NCBI RefSeq assembly: GCF_000006565.2
Contig: NC_031476.1
Location: 3,682,458 to 3,746,457, forward strand
Length of the DNA stretch: 64,000 nt
DNA from: Toxoplasma gondii ME49
Lineage: Eukaryota; Apicomplexa; Conoidasida; Eucoccidiorida; Sarcocystidae
Direction of reading: 5' to 3'
Part shown: one piece after another, positions 12,487-24,348 of the stretch
Layout: each line of letters starts with the position of its first letter
Numbering within the stretch: position 1 is the first letter of the stretch
Notes under the pieces: generated by a model
Database searches by the model: none
The model's input: only the letters and a program-made list of their open reading frames with translations
What the model was told of the DNA's origin: nothing
Position numbers and translations under genes: made by a program

Positions 12487-13915
12487 TGCGAGTAAAATGT
12501 GGTGCTACTAGTATCCTGCCCGTTAAGCCCGTGTCGCGGCAAGTATTTCCCGCTTCGACGGCAAGAATCGAGCAAAGAGCAGGCCGCACGCGGACTATGA
12601 CTTCTTTTATCCAAACCTGAAGGAAACACTGTGCAACGACTTAAGAATGATACTCCCCTGTACTTACGACAAAATGAGAATACGGAAAGCGCAACATGGC
12701 AATTTCCGTTGCACATCTCATGCCAGATTTGCTTGAGAACGGCGACCACAGAGGGAGAAACGAACGGGACACACAGGGGAGCCGCGGAGCAAAATCCCGA
12801 AAACCCGGAAGCACTGAGAGCTGTAACGGTGTACGTCTCAAATGCCGAAATAAAAAAGAAACTCGTTACCACAGTCTTTAACATATATAATCCAATGGTG
12901 GGAGGAAATATCTCGAAGTATAACCACGGTAAGAAGCTTTAGCTACTTTCTGACCACAGTCACTCAATCGGTAGCAGCATTCAATCGCTAGTGAGCGCGT
13001 CACTAACTGCTGGCACGCGGCATTTTGCCAAGCTCCGATGTCTGACCGGTGCGCCGCGGATGTGCCGATGCTGGACGTGGTGACTATCAAGACAGAGACA
13101 AGACCATGGTTTCCTGTTTGGGGGGCTGTAAATCTATTTTTCTTAGTGGGTGCTGATTCCGACAACAACAGAGGCTGGCATTCACAATTCGGGCTCGACT
13201 GCTGCACAGAAAATTGAATACTGCTGCTGGCATCGCTGCTACCAGTTTTTTTTCTTCTGTGCCGAGGGCCATCGCAAGTGCCCCAAGTGTGGTCAGCCTC
13301 CAGTATGCAGAGCTATATACGTACAACATACATAATATGGTAACGCTACTCGGGCAGCCACACCCTTACTCTAAGATTGTTCTCGTGTCCCAGCAGATGC
13401 TGATGTTGACAGTGACAGAGAAGAATTATATTGTTCTTTGGCACCCTTTGGTAGCGTCCCAAAAGGGATGCCATATCCAGTCTTTTTAAGGACAGATAGT
13501 CGGCGCGCACACATGGGTAGAAAATTCAGCCAGCACAAACACCACGTAGGTTTCTGGGTACAGTAGCAGGACCTGTCGATTTATAGTGCCAGATGGTGGC
13601 TGATTCTCGCGAAACACTCCATTCACGGGCATTCCGTTTTTCGGCTGTCAATCAAACATCAGAACGCCCACCTCTCGAGCACTCGAGCCTCTCTTGTAAT
13701 CGTTATCACGATTGTATGAAGTGCTTTTTGAGCGGTTTCCAAAATGCAATGGATGTGACAAGAGTTTGTTCAGCCGTTCGGAAGTCGGAATATAACCTTC
13801 CTAGATAGAAAAAAGTCCTGAGGTTGAGCACTTCGCGATTCTGCGCCGGGCACAGCACCCCTTCTCACGATACAAGGAATTCACTATGCCGGGTCGCACC
13901 AAGGTCTGCCGTGTA
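12487..13915. other. Intergenic spacer
   Basis: Upstream of the orphan gene (-) and downstream of the PH-like gene (-). A minus-strand open frame at 12174-12884 overlaps the orphan gene 5' end in another frame and has no splice or motif support. Nothing else seen. Confidence 0.5.
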
Positions 13916-15434
13916 CTACTCCCTGCCCATTTGGTGAACCGCGTAGCCCGCCTTAGGAACTCTTTCATCAGTAAGAGGGATTTCCTTCTGTTCAGCCATC
14001 GCTTCGTGGACCGCTGCGAGCTCTGAGAGAAAAGCAAAGTCATTGGGGCTTCGTTTGATTGTAAGGTCTTTTACGGTACCTTGGGCCGTCTTCGGATCTC
14101 CTTCGGAGTTGAGCGTATTTGGGCTCTCGGGGTCGTTGTCCGCGAGTGGATTAGGAAAGTCCGAGATGCTCGGGTGAGGCGGCTGAGGTAGCACACTAAA
14201 CAGAAACACCACAATCATCCACCTTACTGAATTTTACGGCTTCCACACTCACTCTGAGACAGCTCGTCGCTGAACGCATCATCACTAACATTTCGCACTA
14301 GGAAATGGTGTTGTTTAGGCCTCACTTGTTGCAGTCCTTCCATTTCCTGAGATAGCGAATGTTCTACATATGCTACACTCGCATTATCAGAATATTCACT
14401 TACTTGAATTGTGAGACCGTTAATTACAATGCGGGGTTTGCCCAATGGACTGTCGGCCCTGCAAGTCCATACCAAGTTTTCCCCTGTTTCGACAACGAAG
14501 TTGGATGTATGGACCCACAGATGAAGGTTTATTCCAGATGGTTCCTCGGTAGGCACGATTTCTGTAGCAACAGTCACTTCCTCCCTGTAGGCCATCTATC
14601 TCTGCCTCTCTCCAATATGCCCCGCAAAAGAGACAGCCTACACTTCCTTCCCAGGCTCCGCTGGCAGTTTCCCTTTCTGCCGAAAATATTCGTCTTCTGC
14701 CAGCGCAGTTTCTTTCAGAGGACATCGCTCACGACTCCTGTTTCCTTGCAGAAGATTGACTCATGAAGATAGTTGAGCCACTGATCGCGAGTGCGCATAT
14801 CCCTGAAGCCAAGCAAGTAGATATTCAGTACAATGTATGACCTGCCGAACAAAACTTTTCGCGTACCGAGCACAATACACAGTTCCGATCGCTCTCTTTT
14901 CGCGTATAGCAAAACATCTGTCGTCGACGGTTTCCACCGGAACCATGATGTCCTGTATGTCGTACTCCTTTTCTACATTCTGATGACGGCAAGCTTTCCC
15001 GCATGAAGTTGTTTTGATACATACAAAGCACCTACAATTCCACTGTAGATGAGAAGCTTGTCGCGGGATAACTGCCCGACAGTCAATATCTTTGCGTCCG
15101 CATCACTTGTGTCAAGAATCATTTCAAGCAGACCTCGGTGTCCTATAATGCAGTAGAGCAGAACATAGTGTAGAGTGAGATTGTTCAAGAGCATAGAAAC
15201 CGCACCTTCGCCGCAGACCCTCATAGCCTGCTTGCCGGCATCGTCATCCGTGTTTTCTTGTTTGAACGAAAGTTTCATGATTCCATCAGCCCAGCCATTC
15301 CTTGCTTGTTCGTTTAGCACTTGAGAAATGGCGGGCACTCTCTCCCCATCAACGTTCGGCTGGCTTTGTGCCCATATTGAGGGGGCGACCAGAAGGGCAG
15401 CGCTAAAGTAGATAGGGGCCTGTAGATGCTTCAT
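13916..15434 (-). CDS. Predicted secreted/luminal protein with PH-like domain
   Basis: Six exons, all phase-consistent: 15434-15036, 14979-14867, 14802-14733, 14595-14228, 14168-14080 and 14022-13916, giving about 381 residues. The N-terminus is a clear signal peptide with an Ala-x-Ala-like site (FSAALLVAPSIWA/Q). Residues about 80-195 resemble a pleckstrin-homology fold: strands around KLLIYSG, then IMVPVETVDDRCFAIREK, then GTVYCARDMRTRDQWLNYL forming the last strand and the Trp-bearing C-terminal helix. The next exon encodes a beta-rich segment (GINLHLWVHTSNFVVETGEN) followed by acidic, Pro/Ser-rich sequence ending AGYAVHQMGRE. PH folds normally bind phosphoinositides or proteins on cytosolic membranes, so a signal peptide in front of one is notable. 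The first two introns are only 56 and 64 bases. The last three junctions are less certain, and exon 4 could be a separate gene starting at its ATG. Confidence 0.55.
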
Positions 15435-16174
15435 TGTGGTTTATGTTATCAAAGCACACCTGCTCCCTAGAGGGTCGAGTAGTTGTAGCTAAGAGAAACA
15501 TAAAGGTGACACCAAAAAGCTACCACAGCGCAGTGATGTGCCGCGCTGTCTGTACACAAGAGACGCCCATGCCCATCCACTACTAACCACAATGTTGTAC
15601 GCATTTTTCCTACGAGAATGAGACTATGTAGCTTTCAGGCGGTTGTATTTCCCTAAATGTCTCAGCTTTGCTAATGAAGGACAGATACTCATTTGAGTGT
15701 GTGACTGGCTGAGGTCTACCTACACAACGATGTGCCAAGAGGCATCCCAGATTACCCTGAAAATCGTTTCTATACTAATAGGTTGTGTTCAGTTTGCTCT
15801 ACTTCTACAATAATTACCAATTTCCGTCTGAGGCAGAGGAACGGGGAGTGCTCAGCAGCTGGCAGCAATTCGGAAACTGCACAGTGTTTCGTATCAGCGC
15901 CCTTTTTCTGCAACTGACCAAACCACATGTGACGAGCATATCATAGTACTAATTGCGGCACCGCAACAGTCCGCTTGCTTTTCAGTGGTTGAAATCGCTC
16001 CTAATGTGGCTGTTTTATGTGCAGTGTCAGTTAGACCGTCATAAAATTTGCTCATTACAAAGAACTTGCTGGCGCAGTACACTGCCAAGAGATAATATAC
16101 GAAGAAAATGGCCAGCTTTCACAAAGTTTCACATTGACATGACCACCTCAGAACTTCGCCACGATATTTTGTCT
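15435..16174. other. Short intergenic spacer
   Basis: 740 bases between the phosphatase stop (-) and the PH-like gene start (-). No coding exon seen; expected to hold the phosphatase 3' UTR and the promoter of the PH-like gene. Confidence 0.6.
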
Positions 16175-18218
16175 CTACACGTATTCAATCGTTGCTGGTA
16201 CTTGTTTCCCGCGGTCAACCTCAAGTATCTTTTTAAGGTCCGTAACCTTGCCCCAGCGAACAATCGTCCATTGCACAGGGTCTGCATAATCGGGAAGCCT
16301 ATCCGAGGGAGCAAAAGTCGGCTCCAACTTGGTAGGATCTAAACCTTCCCCAGTTGCGTTTGGCGTTCTCGCCACCAGCGTTGCGCGCACCACGTGCAGA
16401 GCGGCATTGAGCTTCGGCGCATTGGTCGAAGCACTCAGAGGCACTTTCCTGAGAACACAATGACACCTTCGTTCCTATGAATGAACCGCTCACCACAAGC
16501 ATAGAAAGGAGAAACTCCAAAAAACATGGACATACCTGATAATCCGAAATAGTTCATCTAAAACACCACCATGGGTGACAACGAGAACTCGTTCGCCCTG
16601 GTGCTTTCGGACGATTTCTGAGAAGAATGACGCGACTCTGTTGAATCTGACGCAGGCGAACACAGAGCATGACAACAGCGTAGGGCAGCCCAAATACCAG
16701 TTCGTGAACGTACCAACTACTTTACATCACTTGGATACGGCAATGACCACCCGTGAATGGAATTGTTTCTGTCGATGGCATGCTCGTTAAAGAACAAACA
16801 AGTGACACATTTTGTTTCGGTAATAAAGCAGCCACCGTGCAGGTAGCGGCCTCGTCCATGACGGCTGTCAGGAGATCTACGGGACAAATCTCTCGTTGCA
16901 CTTCCGCACCACATGGGGTCAGATCACTGAATTGTCTGTGTTGTTCAAGGACCCTTTCCCACTTGAGAGATCTTTCATATGGATAGAGGAGTTTCCTTTC
17001 GTGTGGGAAGAGGACTGGCAGCGGCTGCAGGTGCACAATGTCTCTTCATGCGTTTCGTCGCTCGTATGGTGTCAGTGAAACAAACGACGTACCTCATTCT
17101 CAGGCTCTCCCCGCCGGGAAAAACGAAATCTGGGTTCCTGGAAAAGATATGTCAGCCCCAAACAAGGGCATCGAACACATGGTTGGATATGGGTATCTAG
17201 ATGTTGCAGGCGGACGCTACCAGACACCAATTCTTCCAGTCGCTACAGGCACTCACCGATTCTTACGCCACATTGCCCACTCCACCGGAAACTTGTTTTG
17301 TATGTCGGAGAGTAGAGAACCTGCATTAAGAACAAAACGTAAAATTGTGGATGGCCTTCATGGCTGTTCCATTTCGGTTTCTCGGTGGCAAGACGTATCC
17401 TCCGTTGATTCCTTACCTTGCAAGATGCCTGCGTTCCACTCCATAATTCTCGGATCGTGACGAACTCGTGACAGAGGAATGCCCCCCTCCTTGCATATTC
17501 TGTTCAGCACCACATACCATGGGCAAGCAACCGGTTCGCGTGAGCGACTCTGATAAATCCTTAACTGGTTAGAAATCCAAAGACAAAGTGAAGGAAGTTA
17601 TGAAAGATTGGAAGCGTCTAGTGTAGTGCAGTGGCCCAGAAGAGAACTCTGATACAATGGGTCTTGCAGCCAGCCTTACATTTCCGCTGATTCCGCAGTT
17701 CGGCTCAATGGGCTCGCATACACCATGTCAATAGCCACTTCTCCGGTAGCTGGGTTCCCGTAGATTGTCCTGCACACCGCACAACGGTATTCATCTCCTG
17801 TTGCACGGCCTGGCCTGCAATGTCAAAAACACCGCTCCCGCTACCCCCATGGCAGGTTCTTACTTGACTTCCACGCCACAAATTCTACACTGCTCTCGTC
17901 CTTCCTCGTTCAGCGGAATGTCAAGCTGACCCTGCACCACATGGCAGCAGAAGCCTAAAAAAAACCACCTGGAACAGTAGCCCCAGTCACGAGCAGGCAG
18001 CAGCCTCTAGATGACTCAGATGGACGCACCTGAAGCCGGTGGATTTTGTTGTAGTCCGTCAGGCCATGGCGCACAACGACAAGCTCGCAGACACTGGATG
18101 CCAGTCCATCGAGATGCGGAGACTGTCGGGATACCTTGCTGGACTCTGCTCCATTTTCCGACTCCAGGGTGTCGCTGGACAAGTGCCAGTCCTTCTCACC
18201 CTCACAGCGTCCCTCCAT
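16175..18218 (-). CDS. Histidine phosphatase, phosphoglycerate mutase-like
   Basis: Eight exons, fully phase-consistent: 18218-18030, 17931-17864, 17769-17680, 17499-17417, 17320-17257, 17137-17093, 16646-16536 and 16448-16175, giving 307 residues. All hallmarks of the branch-1 histidine phosphatase fold are in order: catalytic RHG box VVVRHGLTDYNKIHRLQ, then GQLDIPLNEEGREQ, second Arg in VYASPLSRTAESAE, acid/base Glu in IMEWNAGILQG, PDFVFPGGESLRMR, and the second catalytic His in RVLVVTHGGVLDELFRI. Such enzymes form a phosphohistidine and act as 2,3-bisphosphoglycerate-dependent mutases or as phosphatases on sugar phosphates, inositol phosphates or proteins. The spacing resembles the CobC/GpmB/PMU-like group more than glycolytic PGAM, so a phosphatase is more likely; substrate unknown. 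The acidic/hydrophilic N-terminus (first 45 residues) shows no targeting signal. A stretch at 16722-17036 falls in an intron. Confidence 0.9.
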
Positions 18219-21129
18219 TTGCGCCAGCCCGTCCTACCTCGGCCCTTTGACTTTCTGCTCCACATAAAGGTTTCTGGCTTAAACTGGTATCGGTTTTCGC
18301 GGGCGATCCATACGGAAGACGGAGCTGGGAACTGAGTCCGCTCGGACTTCCTTACACTAATTCCGTCACGAATAGTAGCATCATGGGAACACACGACCTT
18401 CCGTCATATTCAAAAAGGGAATTCTTGGTTTCCTCTGTGGCATGGGACCACAAGTGGGGCAGCGCAGAGTTAGCACGCTTTCAGCCACGCAGAGCAGGCT
18501 TCGAGCTTAGCGCGCTGCTGTGTCCGAGGGACTTTCCGTGCCAAGCTTACCGGCACACTTTCTACGCTTTCTTCAGAGGAGGAAACCTTTTTTGCAGAAG
18601 GTCAAACATTGGATCCTGGTGCTTTAGAGACTCAAGTGCTTTTCCCGGTCACAAGTACCGAAACTCGACTCGCGAAAAAGCGAACGAGTCTGTCCTGTAC
18701 CCGCCTGCCCTCCAGAGTGCATGCATCCCCCATCAAGTTGGCAGACACCGTCGCCACTAATGCTTCAGTTATCCGAAATATTAAGGGGGACGGTTAAACT
18801 GGAATGATGTCCCAGTCTGCCGCACCATGAGAATTTTCCTCGATCCCGCCACAAACTGCCTCTCTTTTTCCACCCCGACTAGCCAGCTCGGGAGATCTGT
18901 TGGGACTCCACTGGGCCGACGAAGCAACCTCTTTCCTCCGTCGCTCCTCCAGACCCTCTGAGCGAAGGCCAGTTGAAGTTTAATTGGGGTGTCAATGCCA
19001 AACCCCATGCAAAAGTGCATGACAGTACTTTTTCTTTCCTTTAAAAGAGTATGCACCTCATCCTTCTACCATGTCCTGTACGAAGCCGTATTATGCGCTT
19101 AGTCCCGTGACGGTTAGTTCCGATGTTGGGTCTGAATTCAACTTAGACGATACATTCCGTTTCTTGCCCACATGTGTGAGATGTATGAGCGTCTGGCATC
19201 GGATGAGCAAAAACAAAACATACACGATAAAGCAACTTTTTCTAGCACTTTTGCTCTAGCCAGGAACACGCGGCAGGCCCCGGCAGTCGTGCGCCTCGCC
19301 AAGGACGCATCCAAACGGAAACAACTCAATAGCAGCAAGCGAAAAGAATCTTACCACTTGTTAGTGTGATCTCTTTTGTCTGCTGATGGTGTGCCAAGTG
19401 AGCGCTCGACAAAGCCGGCGACAACGGAGGCGAATTCTCTTCTCTTTGTGGTTTCAACCGGGACGCCTGACTTAGCCTGGACGAGATTCAAGGGGAGGCA
19501 AAATGGGCTCAGTGATTCCCATCGGCGTGTTTCTCTTAGAGCCACTGTGGATGGAAGTGTACCATACACAACTCGATGAACCTAAGAAATTCGTACCCAA
19601 AAACGCGGTCACCCCTCAGGTGTTCGAGTAACAGGAAGAATGGTGTGATTTTTGCAGCAGAAGAGGAGATGGCTCTGGTGCATCGCTCACAGAAGCTGGG
19701 AGGAGCCCACTTCCACGATGTGGACGTGAATCTAGGCAGCAACATATACAACCTTCAAGCACTAACACGAGAGGGAATAAGAAACGATATAGTTGTCATC
19801 AACGATCTTGAAATTGCGTCGGAAAGCACTCTCGACCAATGCCTACGCCACGCTGCTTGCCGCTCAGTAGCGCGTCAGCGGCGACGTCAAAAAGTGCCTT
19901 GCACACTAGAGGCGTATTGTCTGTGTTGCAAAAGAACTGAAGCGGCCCCCAAGCAACAACGAAGGACGAGAGATCGTTGCCAGGCTTGCCTCAGCTCATA
20001 CCCATTACTCATTAGTTACCGGATTAAAGGCTGTGTTCTCCCCACAGTCCGAAGTGCCTACGATGATCCTTCAAACCTAAGGCATATGATAGTTGCGTCC
20101 ACAACAGGGGATGGATTCCCTTTTCCGTACCCCGTCTACACGGTATGAAGCCAGGCAGAGCAGGCCGACTCCAGACCCCATTCCGTGTCTAGTATCTACA
20201 CACAAGAGAAGCGAGAGGAACCCCCATTACCGTCCCAGGCACCTCCCTGTGCATTTCGCTGTTTCCTGAAAGCTTTTATGCACCTCCGTATCGAATCGGG
20301 TCATCGACAGTTCACTCCGAGGGATGGTTGGATCCCCAAAGGCAATCCAGCGACCCACTTCGCCCCGCGTATTCAAGACACGAGGACAGAAACCGTCGAG
20401 TCGTCTGCTTCTATTCAAACAATGGTGTCGTCTTCTTCTGCCGCACCACACACGCTGGTCCCCAAAACTGCACGCTCCAGGCGCTTCGTGCATCCGAGCG
20501 TGTCTGTGGAAAGGCTTTTTCCAGCAGCTCACCCAGTGCACCCCGGGGAGTCGCGCGTCAGAAACCTGGAGCTCTGCACACGGGAGTACCACTGCACTGT
20601 CTGACGTTGGGGCAGCTTTTCCATCCACGGTTGCTTGAGTCTCTGTGCTTCCAGATGCACCCGCCGGTTGTGCTAAGCGCAGTGAAGGTTTCTCCAGGCA
20701 TGCATTTGGCCTCTCTGCCTTGTGTGTTGGTTTCCTCCGTCGCATCTGTCGCTGGCGTGGTGACCGTTTGCATGCATGCATGCAGCCGACGCTCTTCGCG
20801 AGCAAACGCCTCCCGTTCTGCTACCACTGCCGCTGGCAATGAACAGCGGACTTCCGGTCACATCGACGTGTATTTTCCAAGTTTCTTCCCGACTCGCGTG
20901 CGGTGTGCCATATTTCTTTCTCCAGTGCGAGTTTGCACTTGTTCGTCCCCTCGGTGTGTACGGAACCTGACAGACAGGGCAGGCTCCCCCCCCGTCCGGT
21001 TTCTTTTCCCGTCCTCCAGTGCGAGATCACACGGTTCGGAGCGGAATTTTCACCTCCTGCACTTTGTCGTTTTCTTAGAAAAGCCACCCGCGCTTGTTTC
21101 TGGACTACTCTTTCGTTTTTCCTGCGAAA
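18219..21129. other. Head-to-head spacer between phosphatase and CCT4
   Basis: 2.9 kb between two divergent start codons, so it should hold both promoters and 5' UTRs. Several open frames of 60-270 codons cross it on both strands, but none has splice support or recognisable motifs. A (TGCA)4 run lies at 20769-20784. Confidence 0.6.
20769..20784. promoter_or_regulatory. Tandem TGCATGC motif upstream of CCT4
   Basis: Four contiguous TGCA units, giving overlapping TGCATGC palindromes, about 350 bases 5' of the CCT4 ATG. A further GCATGC lies near 20699. TGCATGC is a reported over-represented promoter motif and AP2-factor target type in Apicomplexa. Its function here is inferred from position only, and the motif is also scattered in introns. 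Confidence 0.4.
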
Positions 21130-24100
21130 ATGGCGGCTGCTGACGTGGCAACAAGTAAGCAAGTTTTGTATTGCCGCGCACCGCTTGCGAGGAGGTCACT
21201 ACGAGGTATTTTCCAGCATTTTTTGCGGTGGTAAAAACAGTTCCTGAGACCGAAACCGGTGGTTCGTTTGTGTCTCTGTCACCGGCGCGTCAGTGAAATA
21301 TCAGGAATGGCAAAAATGCCCGCAGCCAGGCCACAGCGAAATTACGGTGTGCGGCTCCTCGACGAACAGTCTTCTGTTCAGCACAGAGAGTCCACGTGTC
21401 TGTGTGTGTGTGTCCAATGGCGAATTACCAGAGTGCACAGTCGCAGCGAAACAATTCTACGTTGCACCCGATTTTCTGCGGTGGAAGCCTCTTCGCTCGA
21501 CTGCGTCTGCATTGGTCGTACTCCACCGCATTTTGAGGCTGATGTTGGCCGTCACCACGTCTGTTCAGTGTTTCTTAGTGAACTCTGTTGAACGCGCGTT
21601 TCTCGCTTACACACCGACGGCCCCCTTTCGCTTTCGCATCCAACGCACTTTCAGGATAGGCCTCTGATTCGTAGTGTACGGGGTCTGCTCTTTCTGTGGA
21701 CCCCCCTTCCACAGCCGAAAAAGGAAGTCTTTTTCCCCGTAAATGACAGAGAGGCTTTTGGCTCGGTCATTCCTTTCTCGAGCTATTAAGGAAACAGCCA
21801 ACTGCTCGTGTCTGTCTCCGTTGCATGCTGATACACCTGTCGACGTACGCGAGCATGTACACCGTGACAGGTCGTTTGCGCCGCTGCGAGGAGCTTGCGC
21901 TGGTGTGGGAAGACCTGTGACGAATCCCCCAAATGCGGATCTCTGTGTGCCTGTTTTTTGAACGGCGTCTGACTTTCTCCGAGGTTTCTGTCGTCTTGCC
22001 TGTCTCTCAGAGAGCGGAGGAAGCAAGCCCAGTGCCGGCAAGCACGATGGCATGTGGGCTCATGATGAAAAGCAGAAGGACATCCGTCGACAGAACATCA
22101 TTGCAGCCAAGGGTGAGAGTTCAGGACAGATGTTCATGCAAAGAAAGACAACTGCCTTCTTTGCGGTTGCTTCTCACCGCCTCATTGAACTGCTCAAGAC
22201 AGCTGAAAGTGGCGAGCCTCAGGGTCCCGCGACGTCAAGTCCCGTCGGGAGTCGTCTATACGCGTGCTCTGTGGACTCCTTTTCTCGCTCGGGTGTTTGG
22301 AGTTCGTTTACATACGTTCCTCTTTCCGATCTCCGGCGCTCTCCACTTCCTTCTGAAACGGAAGCGCCAACCGCTTTCATCTCAACAGTGCTCGCGACAC
22401 ACACGGAGTACAGACGCGCAAGTACTTGCGTGCATGCATATATGCGTAGGAATGAGGGAATGGGTGGAAGCGCGTACGCAGGTCTGTCTCCAGACTTTGG
22501 TGCAGAATTTCAAGTGCACATTTTTTTGTGTGCGTGTGCGTGTATGGGATCAAGAAAAATACAAGTCCATCTACAGTAACGGCCCTTTGTGTCTTCACTT
22601 TGCCTTCTTCAGCTGTCGCAGATGCGGTGCGAACAAGTCTGGGGCCTCGCGGCATGGACAAAATGGTAAGTGAAAAACATTTTGAGTTTCGGTGTCGAAC
22701 ATACGACGAAGTCCCGCGAGCGACGAGGACTACGACTTCTCAGCTCGTTGTTTTCCCTGGAACTCCGCGGCAGACGCTCTCCTAAGATGCGAGTCTCAAG
22801 ATCTTGCGTCGCTCGGTGAAACAGCATCTGGTTGGCGAATTGTGCGAATACGCTTTTCATGATGCTTCTGACTCGATGCGTTCGAAAATGCCAACTAAGA
22901 CCTGTAAATCCGAATCAGCTCTCCCTGCACTGAGACGTGAAGGGAGCTTTCGAAAAAAGTCAGTGTCAGACGTAGTAGAGGTGGCAGAAAAACACACAAA
23001 CACAAACACAAACACAAGCACAAGCGCTACATGCATAAAGAAGTATCTCGTCCCTCCGTGGGGAGGTGTAAACAACCATTTTTCGCGTGCATCGCTGTTC
23101 TCAGGCAGTGTTCAGCGGGGGTCTGCCTTTGTCTTTTTCAGTTCGTCTCTTTTTGCCGTCTTGTCATGCTGCGCCCTGTTGAGGTAGACCACTGCAGCCG
23201 TCTGTCGACCCGTGACACTGTGAGAAGTCTCCCGAGTTTGGTGGTATTTCTCTTTTTTTCTTTGTTTCCTTGCGTTCCTCATTTGTCTTGCTTCTCTCTG
23301 TTACCTTGCGTTTCTTTGCTTTCAGATCCAAGGACCTCGTGGAGATGTCCTCATCACCAACGACGGCGCTACGATCCTCAACGAGATGGCTGTTGTCCAC
23401 CCAGTAGCAAAGATGGTAGGAGCGAACTCATGTTTTTGCAAGGGATTTTTTTTCGTGCTTCCTTGTGAACATCTCCGAGTTCCCGTGAAGCTCCGAGGTT
23501 CTCTTCGGCCACCGAGTGTCTCTACGGCCGGTGGAAGGTGGAAGGACGCTTGGGGAAACCAGTACAGTTTCCATCTCGCTGCGGCAAAACTGGGACAAAG
23601 CGTAGAATAGAACCTCGGCGAAATACAGGTTTTCACGGACGGCTGCCGCGTCAGTCGTCTTCAGTTCCCGATGTACTATAATGTCAATGTTCTTCGATTT
23701 GAGTGGTGAAGACAGACATAACTTTGCGCGTTTACTCTCTGCATTCCTTCCGACGCAGAAGCATGTACTCCGCATACAGCGGGAACGTGCATGTGATTGG
23801 GGTCCTCGGTGCCCCCTTGTGACATGCATGGAAACGCGCATACCTCTTCATATCCTCATATATATATATATATGTATATCTGTGGGTAGATGGAGTGAGA
23901 AGCATCCATGTAGCTCTTTGTGCGCAGAAAATCTATGGTGATGGTGCTTTATTTTCTGTGACTGTTTTCGACTCAGATGGTGGAGTTGTCAAAGGCGCAA
24001 GACGTGGAGGCAGGAGATGGAACGACAAGTGTTGTGGTCCTCTGCGGGGCTCTGCTGGAGGCGTCTCAGCAGCTCCTCGACCGTGGCGTCCACCCGCAAC

Positions 24101-24317
24101 TCATTGCCTCTTCTTTCCTCGAGGCCAGCAAACAGGTGAGGAAACGCACGTGATTACTCGCATATCCGTATGAAGGTCTCTCTTTCTACGTATGTCTACC
24201 AATACGTCTCGATCTACGTCTATATATCTGTCGATCCATATCAAGCTACATCGATCCATATCCATCTGTCTACCTACCTATATACGTATGTCTCTCTTTC
24301 TATCTATCTGCGTTCAG

Positions 24318-24348
<31 letters not shown>

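Noticed and set aside
16722..17036. Minus frame between phosphatase exons 6 and 7
   Set aside because: Exons 6 and 7 join in phase without it (AG|A gives Arg) and match the family spacing; it is intron.
19576..20148. 190-codon open frame on + upstream of CCT4
   Set aside because: Some protein-like stretches but no family, no supporting neighbours, and the length is not significant.
20328..21143. 271-codon open frame running over the CCT4 start codon
   Set aside because: It crosses the CCT4 ATG in another frame and is Ser/Cys/Phe-rich as translated pyrimidine-rich DNA; treated as promoter/5' UTR.
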